From Emticicia fluvialis (lineage in GTDB: Bacteria; Bacteroidota; Bacteroidia; Cytophagales; Spirosomataceae), in contig NZ_JANUSD010000003.1 in assembly GCF_024793945.1 (NCBI RefSeq), forward strand, positions 62,001 to 126,000: a stretch of 64,000 nucleotides of DNA. Direction: 5' to 3'. The notes below the pieces were generated by a model. It saw only the letters and a list, made by a program, of their open reading frames with translations. It was not told the DNA's origin and did no database searches. This document shows positions 43,241-51,823 of the stretch, piece after piece. The translations under genes were made by a program, and so were the position numbers. Within the stretch, counting starts at the first letter, position 1. Each line of letters begins with the position of its first letter.

Positions 43241-45883
43241 TCACTCGCTTTTCAAGCTCTTCACCGGATTCACCAAAGCTGCTTTCACAGCCTGAAAACC
43301 AACTGAAACAAGTACTAATATAATAGATGACACCAGCGTAACTATAAACACGCCTACACCTATGCCAATGCGATAACTAAAGCCCTGTAACCATTTTTCC
43401 ATCGCAAACCAGCCTATGGGCGCGCCAATGGCAAAAGCAACCAGCAGCAAACGAATAAAATCTCTGGTTAGCAGTTGCACAATGCTGCTTACAGGTGCGC
43501 CAAGCGCCTTTCGTATGCCTACTTCTTTTGTACGTTGCTGTGCCGTATAAGCGGCCAGACCAAATAAGCCCAGGCAAGCAATTAATATAGTAAGCCCTGT
43601 AAACAAGCCCGTAAGTGCGCCGGTGCGTTGTTCATCGGCAAATTTTGCCTGATACGACTGGTCAGCAAAGCTGTATTCAAATGGATACGCCGGGTTATAT
43701 CTGGCAAATATGCGTTCCAGTATTTCCAGATTCTCTTGCATAGAAAGCCGGTTGTTGAGCCTTATGCTCAGCCAATTTTTAGCCATTGCGCCGCCGGGGC
43801 CCTCTATCAATACCGGATTGATGGGGTCATAGGGCGAGGCAAAAATGAAGTCTTTCACCACCCCTACCACATGCCAGTCGGTCCGTTGCATACGGATAGT
43901 TGTACCCACCGGATTCCTGAGATTCATTTTTTTAACGGCAGCTTCATTCAACATAATGGCCGTAGAATCGGTGCTGTATTTATTAACATCAATCTCTCGC
44001 CCGGCCAGCAGCTGCGTACCGGTGGTTTTCAGAAAATTAGCGTCTGTTCCAAACTTGTCAAATTCAATATCCTTATCGGCCTGAGTGCTACCCGGCCATG
44101 CCACCCCCCATTGGCGCGTGTTTATTTCTGTAAGAGGCCCTAATGATTTGCTTATAGAAACAGCCACCCCGCTTTGCATCAGTTCTTGCCTCAAGGCCGT
44201 GTAATGCCCGGGCATATCGCCAGACAGATAGGTAAAAAGCAGGTTGTTCTGGTCATAACCCTGATTCCTCGATTGCGCGTGGTCAATCTGCCTGTTTATT
44301 ATCAGCGTGGCTACAATAAGGACAATGGCAAATGTAAACTGCACTACAACCAGAATTTTTCTTGGTGTAAAAGCTGCTCTCTGAGATTTCAGCGCACCTT
44401 TTAACACCTTTGAGGGCTGGTAGCCTGCCAGCACAAATGCCGGATACGCCCCCGCCAGTATACCGGTAAACATTAAAACACCCAATGCACCCAGCCAGAA
44501 ACTACCCGAGGCAAAGTTTAAGGCAAGTCTTTTGCCTGTCAGGTCATTAAAAAATGGCAACGCCAGCTGTACTACAAGCAATGCGATGATGCCCGCCAAA
44601 AAAGTTAGCAGCAACGATTCGCCGATAAACTGTAAAATCAATGCGCCCTTTTGTGCACCGGCAACTTTTCTTACCCCCACTTCTTTGGCTCTTTTCTCGC
44701 TACGGGCGGTACTCAGGTTAATGAAGTTAACAGCGGCTATCAGCAGAATAAAAAAAGCTATCAGCCCTAACAAACGCACGGTTACTATTCCTCCATCTAC
44801 AAGCTGCCCGTTTTCCTGCTTCGAATACAGGTGCCACCTGTCAGCCGGATGCAAAAAAACTTCCCGATTATTCAGGTCTTTAATAATGCCCGTCAGATAC
44901 CTCGCGGTCAACTTTTTAATCTTTCGGTTTATCGATGCCTCATCGGTGTTTTCTTTCAGCAATACATAAGTATAATCATTGTTCGACTCCCAGGCGTCAG
45001 AACCCCAGCCCAGTGCTACAAAGTAATTGTAAGGCAATAGGTAAGATACTTGGCTGAACTTACTGTTATGGGGTATGTCTTCCAACACACCTGTTACCGT
45101 AAAAAGGTCTTTATTCTGAATCTGCACCACCTTACCAATGGCCATGCTGGTACCAAACAATTTCTCTGCGAGTGTTTCGGTAATCACCATGCCATTGTTG
45201 CCATTAAGCATCGTTTGGGCATTGCCTGATTTCAGCCGGAAATCGAATAGTTTTATAAAAGCAGGGTCAACAAAAGCGCCGGAAGCGTTAAGTCGGGTGT
45301 TATATGCGCTTAACAGCAAATCCGTCGGTCTTACCCTTATGGCCTCCTCAACCTCTCCATAATTCTGTTTCAGGGCAGGGGCCAATGGTCTTGGTGTGGC
45401 ATCCCAAACATTGGGTTCACCATTAAAAACATCTTTATTATAGACCTGATACAAACGGCTGGTTTTTCGATAAATACGATCATACTGCCACTCGCTTTGT
45501 ATCCATAGAATAATAAGTGTACTGGCAGCTATACCCACAGCCAGACCAGTAATGTTAATAAACACATAACCTTTGGCACGCAACAGGTTACGAAAAGCGA
45601 TTTTCAGGTAATTTTGTAGCATACCAGAATTGATTAAAAAGTAAAAGTCTTTCATAGATTCAGCCTTAGCAGATAATTTACGTTTCAGAAAATACGGCCT
45701 GCAAAACCGCAGCACCTCCCACACATACAGCCATCTGGCTTTAAAAAGACCCTTTTCTTCTACCATCAGCTCAAACTGCTCGTGCATATCTCCCTGAAGT
45801 TCTTCGGCCAGTTCATCCGGCAGCAGAACCCTCAGCAGCTTATCTGCCAGCTTGGGTGGTGATATGTTTACGGGTTGATTCAT
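43241..45883 (-). CDS. MacB/FtsX-type ABC permease with prefix domain, copy 1
   Basis: The 880-residue protein has an N-terminal cytoplasmic prefix domain (1-75, PPKLADKLLRVLLPDELAEE, LQGDMHEQFELMVEEKG). Two FtsX/MacB_PCD units follow (WIQSEWQYDRIYRKTSRLYQ; KEVGVRKVAGAQKGALILQF; KEVGIRKALGAPVSSIVQLL), with about 8 membrane segments. No ATPase subunit lies nearby; many Bacteroidota proteins of this kind are encoded apart from one. Its first about 190 bp are almost identical to those of copy 2, while the rest has diverged. It lies downstream of the PadR gene and of copy 2 on the same strand. Confidence 0.92.
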   Translation of the reverse strand: MNQPVNISPPKLADKLLRVLLPDELAEELQGDMHEQFELMVEEKGLFKARWLYVWEVLRFCRPYFLKRKLSAKAESMKDFYFLINSGMLQNYLKIAFRNLLRAKGYVFINITGLAVGIAASTLIILWIQSEWQYDRIYRKTSRLYQVYNKDVFNGEPNVWDATPRPLAPALKQNYGEVEEAIRVRPTDLLLSAYNTRLNASGAFVDPAFIKLFDFRLKSGNAQTMLNGNNGMVITETLAEKLFGTSMAIGKVVQIQNKDLFTVTGVLEDIPHNSKFSQVSYLLPYNYFVALGWGSDAWESNNDYTYVLLKENTDEASINRKIKKLTARYLTGIIKDLNNREVFLHPADRWHLYSKQENGQLVDGGIVTVRLLGLIAFFILLIAAVNFINLSTARSEKRAKEVGVRKVAGAQKGALILQFIGESLLLTFLAGIIALLVVQLALPFFNDLTGKRLALNFASGSFWLGALGVLMFTGILAGAYPAFVLAGYQPSKVLKGALKSQRAAFTPRKILVVVQFTFAIVLIVATLIINRQIDHAQSRNQGYDQNNLLFTYLSGDMPGHYTALRQELMQSGVAVSISKSLGPLTEINTRQWGVAWPGSTQADKDIEFDKFGTDANFLKTTGTQLLAGREIDVNKYSTDSTAIMLNEAAVKKMNLRNPVGTTIRMQRTDWHVVGVVKDFIFASPYDPINPVLIEGPGGAMAKNWLSIRLNNRLSMQENLEILERIFARYNPAYPFEYSFADQSYQAKFADEQRTGALTGLFTGLTILIACLGLFGLAAYTAQQRTKEVGIRKALGAPVSSIVQLLTRDFIRLLLVAFAIGAPIGWFAMEKWLQGFSYRIGIGVGVFIVTLVSSIILVLVSVGFQAVKAALVNPVKSLKSE

Positions 45884-46288
45884 GAATTATTTAGTGATTG
45901 AGTGATTGAGTGAATTAGTGAATGAGCGGGCGGCGTTCCGCTGAATGAGCGATTTAGTGAATGGTGAATGGTGAATGAGCGATTTAGTGAATTAGTGAAT
46001 TAGCGGCCGCCGTTGAGGTGAATGGTGTATTGAACTTTGCCGCGATGGCGTATCGTTTTTAACTGATTTACCTGATTGTTATGATTTTTAGTTTTATTCA
46101 ATGCTCACGACTATTTGATTATTATGTACAATTAATCACTAATTCACTCATTCAGCGGAACGCCGCCCGCTCATTCACTCATTCACTAATTCACTCAATC
46201 ACTCATTCGCCATTCAGCGGAACGCCGCCCGCTAATTCACTAAATCACTAATTCACTAATTCACTAATTCACTAATTCGCCAAATCGC
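45884..46288. mobile_element. MITE-like element with low-complexity inverted arms, copy A
   Basis: The gap between the two permeases has a left arm of GAGTGAAT/TTAGTGAAT units (45884-46012), a core of about 120 bp (46013-46135), and a right arm of TTCACTCA/TTCACTAA units (46136-46288). The left arm is roughly the reverse complement of the right. GC-rich AGCGGAACGCCGCCCGCT blocks lie at 46154-46171 and 46216-46233, and its complement at 45925-45942. The core is found in reverse orientation at 49030-49140. No open frame is present. Confidence 0.75.
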
Positions 46289-48967
46289 TCATTCGCTCTT
46301 CAAACTCCTCACCGGATTCATCAGGGCAGCTTTAATGGCCTGGTAACTCACCGTCAGCAAAGCAACCCCAATGGTAAATGCCCCAGCCACTGCAAAAACC
46401 CACCACTCAATGTCTATGTGGTAGGCAAAATCCTGCAGCCACCGGTGCATCAGATAATAGCCCGCCGGAAACGCCACCAGCATGGCCACCGCCACCAGTA
46501 CCATAAACTCGCGGGTAAGCAGGGTGTACACACTTCTGATGCTTGCGCCCAGCACCTTTCTGATGCCTATCTCTTTGGTGCGCAATTCTACCGCATACAG
46601 CACCAGCCCCAGCAGACCCAGCGACGCAATCAGAATAGCCAGCAAAGCAAAGCTCGTTGCTATTTTACCTGTTTTTCTGTCTACGTCATATTGGCGGTTA
46701 AAGTCTTCGTCCATAAAGCTGTAGTTCATGGCCTGCTCTGGTACGCGCGCTTTCCACTTTGATTCTACCTGACTGATTACACCGGGTAGGTCTTGCGACG
46801 AAATCTTAAGTGAAAGGCTATTAGCCTGTTTGGAATAAATAAATGACAGTGGGGTTATTTCTTCGCGCAGATTGCTGAAATTAAAATTCTTTACGATTCC
46901 TATTACCGTATAAGACCCTACCTTTCCGGAATTAATATTACTAAGATAGAAAATCTGTTTATTAAGTATAGACTCCCCGCCAAACTTTTTGGCCGCTATT
47001 TCATTCAGAATGATGGCTGATGAGTCGGTACCAAACTCTTTCGAGAAATTTCGTCCTTTCAATAGCTTAATACCCAAAGTACTGAGGTAGTCTTCATCAA
47101 CCCACCAGTTCTGCATAGTAACTGAGCCACTAACATCAGCCGTCGCTGTTTTAAAGAATGTGTTGTTGGATCGATAATTATTAACCGGCAGGAAGTCGCT
47201 GAGAGCCACTTTCTCAACCCCGGCTATGGTCAGTAATTCTTTTTTAAAGCTCTCTGTTTTGTCGCCAAATGACCCCATATTATGTAATATCAACACCTGA
47301 TTGCGGTTGAAACCGAGGTCTTTATGCTTGATGAAATCGAGCTGACGGTAAATCACAATCGTACCTATCAACAGTATAATAGTGATACTGAACTGAAACA
47401 CCACCAGCGAATTTCGGAACCAGCCCGACCTGAACCCATTGGCAACTTTGCCTTTCAGTACCTGGCTCGGCACAAAAGAAGAAATATAAAAGGCCGGATA
47501 GGCACCCGAAAATAAAGACAAAGCAAACATCAAAGCCAACGACGATAGTAACAAACCGGGTTGAAGTATCTCTGCATAGGCCAGAGATTTACCCGCCAAC
47601 TCATTGAAAGACGGCAAAAGCACAAACAACAAAGCATAAGAAATAAACAGGGCAATGAACGATAAAGCGAACGATTCTGTAAGAAACTGCATCACAATGC
47701 TCAGTTTGCCGCTTCCCATTACCTTGCGCATGCCCACCTCTTTGGCCCGGCTGGCAGCCACGGCTGTAGACAGGTTGGTATAATTGAAACTGGCCAGCAG
47801 CAAAATCAGAAAACCAATTACCGAGAAAATGTACACGTTTTCGGGGTTACCGTTGCCGTCCAGCTCAGCTACTTTATGCGATCTCAGATGTATATCTCTT
47901 ACAGGCATCAGGCTGATATCGGCCAGCCCACCACCTTTCAAGAAATCAGCCAGGGTCTGGTTTATTACTGCCTTTAGCTCCAGCGACAGTCTTTCGTGGT
48001 TCATTTTATACAACTTACGTTCTAAGGCCATCACGTTGGCATCTTTCCTAAGCAATAGATACGTGTTATAATTCTGACTCAGCCAGGTGTTTTTCTTGCT
48101 CCACTCATCGTTTTGCATAGGCACAAAGGCATCAAAATTATAATGCGTTTGTTTAGGAATATCATCAATAACAGCAGTTACCTTATAGATTTTATTGTCT
48201 GAAACAAAATTCTGCCCTACTATATTGGTGCTGTTATAGAGCTTCAGCGCAATTTTTTTTGTAAGTACAATGGCATTGGGTTCATTCAGAGCCGTGCTCA
48301 GATTACCGGCCAGCTGCTTGAAAGTAAAAATTTCAAAGAGTGTTGAATCGGCAAAAGCCACCCGGTTTACGTTCTGAATCTGACCATCTTTTTTAAATAT
48401 CAGGTCACCCAACCAGCGCAGGCGTACGTAGTTTTCAATTTCGGGGAATGCCCCTTTAAAGACTTGCCCCATAGCCGGAGAACTCACCGCCATATCATAA
48501 TGGTTGCCATTAAATTTCAATTCGTTATCAATTCTGTAAATTCTGTCGGCCTTTGTATGATACTGGTCAAAGCTCAGTTCGTCGCTCACATATAAAAATA
48601 TGAGCAGGCAGGTGGTAAGGCCCGTAACCAGACCAAACAGATTGATAGACCCGAAGGTCATGTTCTTGCGTAGATTCCTCCACGCTATTTTAAAGTAATT
48701 GCTTATCATAATTGTTGAAAATATAGAAACTTGTTGATACTCATTTGTTTTCCGGATCAACCGGCGTTTCAGAAAATACGGCCTGCAAAACCGCAGCACC
48801 TCCCACACATACAGCCATCTGGCTTTAAAAAGACCCTTTTCTTCTACCATCAGCTCAAACTGCTCGTGCATATCTCCCTGAAGTTCTTCGGCCAGTTCAT
48901 CCGGCAGCAGAACCCTCAGCAGCTTATCTGCCAGCTTGGGTGGTGATATGTTTTCAGGTTCTTTCAT
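46289..48967 (-). CDS. MacB/FtsX-type ABC permease with prefix domain, copy 2
   Basis: The 892-residue protein has the same architecture as copy 1: prefix domain (1-75), then FtsX/MacB_PCD units (YVSDELSFDQYHTKADRIYR; KEVGMRKVMGSGKLSIVMQF; KEIGIRKVLGASIRSVYTLL). The prefix is identical to that of copy 1 from ISPPKLADKL to YFLKR, whereas the remainder is only distantly similar. It is flanked on both sides by copies of a MITE-like element in opposite orientation and lies just downstream of the PadR gene. Confidence 0.92.
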   Translation of the reverse strand: MKEPENISPPKLADKLLRVLLPDELAEELQGDMHEQFELMVEEKGLFKARWLYVWEVLRFCRPYFLKRRLIRKTNEYQQVSIFSTIMISNYFKIAWRNLRKNMTFGSINLFGLVTGLTTCLLIFLYVSDELSFDQYHTKADRIYRIDNELKFNGNHYDMAVSSPAMGQVFKGAFPEIENYVRLRWLGDLIFKKDGQIQNVNRVAFADSTLFEIFTFKQLAGNLSTALNEPNAIVLTKKIALKLYNSTNIVGQNFVSDNKIYKVTAVIDDIPKQTHYNFDAFVPMQNDEWSKKNTWLSQNYNTYLLLRKDANVMALERKLYKMNHERLSLELKAVINQTLADFLKGGGLADISLMPVRDIHLRSHKVAELDGNGNPENVYIFSVIGFLILLLASFNYTNLSTAVAASRAKEVGMRKVMGSGKLSIVMQFLTESFALSFIALFISYALLFVLLPSFNELAGKSLAYAEILQPGLLLSSLALMFALSLFSGAYPAFYISSFVPSQVLKGKVANGFRSGWFRNSLVVFQFSITIILLIGTIVIYRQLDFIKHKDLGFNRNQVLILHNMGSFGDKTESFKKELLTIAGVEKVALSDFLPVNNYRSNNTFFKTATADVSGSVTMQNWWVDEDYLSTLGIKLLKGRNFSKEFGTDSSAIILNEIAAKKFGGESILNKQIFYLSNINSGKVGSYTVIGIVKNFNFSNLREEITPLSFIYSKQANSLSLKISSQDLPGVISQVESKWKARVPEQAMNYSFMDEDFNRQYDVDRKTGKIATSFALLAILIASLGLLGLVLYAVELRTKEIGIRKVLGASIRSVYTLLTREFMVLVAVAMLVAFPAGYYLMHRWLQDFAYHIDIEWWVFAVAGAFTIGVALLTVSYQAIKAALMNPVRSLKSE

Positions 48968-49274
48968 TTAGATATTGAGTGAATGAGTGAATGAGTGATT
49001 GAGTGAATGAGCGATTTAGTGAATGGTGAATTAGTGATTAATTGCAATTAATAATCAAATAGTGTAAAGCATTAGATAAAATCATAACAATCAGTTAAAA
49101 CGATACGCCTTCGAGGCAAAGTTCAAGACACCATTCACCGCAACGCGGCCGCTAATTCACTAAATCAGTAAATCACTAATTCACTAAATCACTAATTCAC
49201 TAAATCAGCGGAACGCCGCCCGCTCATTCACTAATTCACCGCAACGGCGGCCGCTAATTCACTCATTCACTAAT
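48968..49274. mobile_element. MITE-like element with low-complexity inverted arms, copy B
   Basis: It has the same plan as 45884-46288: a left arm of GAGTGAAT units, a core (about 49030-49140) and a right arm of TTCACT units with an AGCGGAACGCCGCCCGCT block at 49207-49224. Read on the minus strand, its core matches the core of copy A over about 120 bp with a few gaps (landmarks GGTGAATGGTGT, TTGAACTTTGCC, GGCGTATCGTTTT, CTATTTGATTATTA, AATTAATCACTAATTCAC). Confidence 0.75.
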
Positions 49275-49601
49275 TCAATTAAACGACAGCTTCGGTATGG
49301 CGCTCCAGAGTTCGTTTCTCATGTCTCGCATTTCGTCGAGCGTACGTTTACCTAAGCCCGTAATGCTGAAATATCTTTTCCGGCGGCCACCTCTTTCATT
49401 GGTAGCACCACCCAACTCCGACTGCACAAAACCCTTTTCTTCCAGCCTATACAAAGCCACATGAACCCCGCTCAGACTGATAACCCGGTCGGTGCGTTTT
49501 TTGATTTCTGCTGCTATGGTTACACCGTAAGCGCTGCCTTCAAGCACCGCCACGGTAAGCAAAACCAGCTCTTCAAATTCTCCTAAATAGGGTCTTCCCA
49601 T
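49275..49601 (-). CDS. PadR-family transcriptional regulator
   Basis: The 108-residue protein is a PadR winged-helix repressor: LGEFEELVLLTVAVLEGSAY, GVTIAAEIKKRTDRVISLSG, VHVALYRLEEKGFV, then the wing RRKRYFSITGLGKRTL. It is on the same strand as the two permeases and upstream of them, the usual arrangement in Bacteroidota. It is likely to repress itself and the permeases. Confidence 0.94.
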   Translation of the reverse strand: MGRPYLGEFEELVLLTVAVLEGSAYGVTIAAEIKKRTDRVISLSGVHVALYRLEEKGFVQSELGGATNERGGRRKRYFSITGLGKRTLDEMRDMRNELWSAIPKLSFN

Positions 49602-49609
49602 AATCTTAC

Positions 49610-49706
49610 TATTTCATTAGTATTTGCTAAACAAATCAGGCCTACAAACCCACATTCCCTTCAACGCCACCCGACTTTCTATTTCATTATATTTTGTTAA
49701 ACAAAT
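49610..49706. promoter_or_regulatory. Two direct repeats at the PadR promoter
   Basis: Copies of a 27-bp sequence at 49610-49636 and 49680-49706 agree at 23 positions; each has TATTTCATTA followed by TAAACAAAT. On the minus strand each contains ATTTGTTTA and a partial inverted match, as in PadR operators. The first copy ends 9 bp from the start codon. Confidence 0.5.
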
Positions 49707-49931
49707 GCAGTGCCAAACCAAAAGCAACTGCAAGTACTAAAGCGGGGATTCAGAATAATATTTGGTTTCAAAACACCCCTCACCCAAAACCCTCATCACA
49801 CAATGCTCGCTACAACAACAAAAAGGCGCTTTCTAATTTCCTCCACACGGTTGAGGAAGGTTAAGTGGAGTTAAAACCAAATAATATTTCATATACATTT
49901 GTTGGATATTTTAAAATACCCATCCCCCACC

Positions 49932-49947
49932 TGTCCGAAATCGGACA
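49932..49947. promoter_or_regulatory. Perfect 16-bp palindrome TGTCCGAAATCGGACA
   Basis: A GC-rich perfect palindrome (apart from the centre) in otherwise AT-rich DNA about 330 bp upstream of the PadR start. It could be an operator for a second regulator of the permease locus. Confidence 0.35.
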
Positions 49948-50314
49948 TCCGTCGTCCGTTTTTGGGCATATCAAACGGTGGCTTTACTGCCCTGCAAGTT
50001 TCACCCCAAACTAACAAGAATCAAATGCCCCGACATAGACCGCCGTGCGCACCAGCCCAAAGCCCGGCAAGGGGATGCTGTGGCCAGGGAGGCATCCAAA
50101 CCCCAAAACAAAAAAAACCAGCACCAGGCTGGCTTTCAATATATAAAATGTCTCGACAAAGGCAGTGGTTCGCACCAGCCACTCATTCACAAGTAAGCCA
50201 GTCGCTAATTTACCAATCACTCATTCAGCGGAACACCGCCCGCTAATTCACTAAATCAGCGGAACGCCGCCCGCTAATTCACTAAATCACTAATTCGCTC
50301 ATTAGCTCATTAGC

Positions 50315-51538
50315 TCACTCCACCACCCTCACGCTCAAAGCGGTTTTTTGGTTGGGTTTAGCTACTTCGTGGGCTATCAATAGCTTGCCGTTGGCTAGTA
50401 ATGTGGTGGCGTTCTGGCCGTAGTCAGAGCCTTTCAGTACTTGTTCGTCCTGTGCTTTGCCGCCTGCCACTTTGCTGTATAAAATCCGGCTGGCACCGCC
50501 TTCGGTGGTTTGTTCCCACACAAAAAAGGCCTGCTTGTCGTCGGCAGTTACCGTGCCGTTTTTGGCGTTGGCGTTCAGTACCTTCAGTAAATGGCCATCG
50601 GTGGTGGCCAGCCGCACGCCAGCCTGCACGGCGGCTCCTGAAAACCACGTTACCAGCGCGCCATTTTGGGTAGCCACAGAAGTAGCCCCTGTATGCGGGC
50701 AACCTTTAATTTCCCATTTGTCATCATGCAGAATCTCCGGTTTTGTCCATGTCAACCCATTGTTGGCCGAGGTCATGCGCGCAATATCGCGGATATCATC
50801 ATTGTTATCTCTATAAAAAACATTCAGCACACCTTTGGTATCAACCAAAAGGCTGATGTTGCAACAGTCGCACACCACAGGGTCAATCACTTTTTCAGGC
50901 TGAAACACCCCGTTTTTGGTAATTACCATGCGCAGGTCGCGCTCTTCATGTTTGGTGCTGCCTTTTACATCTTTCAGGTAAGCCACGGCTATTTCATCAT
51001 TAGCCAGCACAACGGCATCAAAAAAGCCACGCGTCAGACGCGACGTGTCCGAATCAACCGATGCCGGGGCTGTCCAGCTCTGGCCATTGTCTTTAGAAAC
51101 CGTGAATCTGATCTGCAAATCGCGTTTGGGTTTGGGCGCCGGGGCAGCAGGTTTGTCATGATTGGCATGGCCGCCTTCTGCAACTGCCGGAGCCGCCACC
51201 TCGTTTCTGAACGAGAAAACCGCCGCCATGCTGCCATCTTTTTTGAAGAGTAATCTCGGGCGCATCAGGCGGCTGCTGCCCATGAGTGGGCTGGCAAAAA
51301 CCAGTTTTTTGTCGCCAAAGGTTTTGCCGCCGTCATTAGATACCGCAAAGAACAGGCTCAGTACATTGGCTGCATCTTTTTCGGTCCAGTACAAAACGGG
51401 TTCACCCTTATTATTTTTAGTAAAAGTAGGCAAAGTGTAGGCGCTAGCGGTGTTGCCGAACGGATTGCTCTGCGCAACGGCTACCCCAAATAGCCCGGCC
51501 ACGAGCAGGGCCGTCATCAAAAAAACATTCTTTTTCAT
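50315..51538 (-). CDS. Sialidase/BNR-repeat exported protein
   Basis: The start at 51538 gives 407 residues with a signal peptide (MKKNVFLMTALLVAGLFGVA to AVAQ); a frame from 51616 adds 26 residues before it. The mature protein shows Asp-box (BNR) motifs of a beta-propeller: SNDGGKTFG, SKDNGQSWT, SANNGLTWT. A His/Pro/Ala-rich insert (GGHANHDKPAAPAPKPK) lies between the first two. The CDCC and cysteine in KGCPHTG are notable. It could be a sialidase-like glycosidase or just a propeller; no catalytic Arg triad was confirmed. Confidence 0.82.
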   Translation of the reverse strand: MKKNVFLMTALLVAGLFGVAVAQSNPFGNTASAYTLPTFTKNNKGEPVLYWTEKDAANVLSLFFAVSNDGGKTFGDKKLVFASPLMGSSRLMRPRLLFKKDGSMAAVFSFRNEVAAPAVAEGGHANHDKPAAPAPKPKRDLQIRFTVSKDNGQSWTAPASVDSDTSRLTRGFFDAVVLANDEIAVAYLKDVKGSTKHEERDLRMVITKNGVFQPEKVIDPVVCDCCNISLLVDTKGVLNVFYRDNNDDIRDIARMTSANNGLTWTKPEILHDDKWEIKGCPHTGATSVATQNGALVTWFSGAAVQAGVRLATTDGHLLKVLNANAKNGTVTADDKQAFFVWEQTTEGGASRILYSKVAGGKAQDEQVLKGSDYGQNATTLLANGKLLIAHEVAKPNQKTALSVRVVE

Positions 51539-51823
51539 TGTTTCTATAATGGTTGAGTTTCCTGTAAAGGAATAATTTAGAAGAACCTTAAATACCAAAA
51601 CTAATAGAGTAACCATAGCAAAACAAGAAAAATCGGTTTAAAATCATTTTCATAGCGCAGGGGCATCAACTACTGATATTCAAAAATTTAGTCGATGCAG
51701 ACCTTGGCCTCTTATGCGCGGCTATATATCTGAGCATCAGCCTGATGCCATATAATAAAAACCAAAGTAATCATTTGCACCTGGTCTGTTTTCAATCGTA
51801 CATTAGTAAAAACCTTTGCTACC

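Larger units (their letters stand above)
49602..50314. other. 700-bp regulatory and repeat-rich gap
   Basis: No convincing gene. It contains the two PadR-promoter repeats (49610-49636, 49680-49706) and the palindrome TGTCCGAAATCGGACA (49932-49947). A sequence around 50050-50090 is similar to the GCCCAAAGCCCGGCAAGGGG repeat of the 57-59 kb region. TTCACTAA-type low-complexity DNA with the GC-rich block at 50227-50244 and 50258-50275 runs up to the next gene. Confidence 0.7.

Noticed and set aside
43241..48967. A complete MacAB-type export system
   Set aside because: Only permease subunits are present; no ATPase and no membrane fusion protein are nearby.
49899..50246. 115-residue plus-strand frame upstream of padR
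   Set aside because: It runs through the palindrome and low-complexity repeat DNA, and its composition is not that of a protein.
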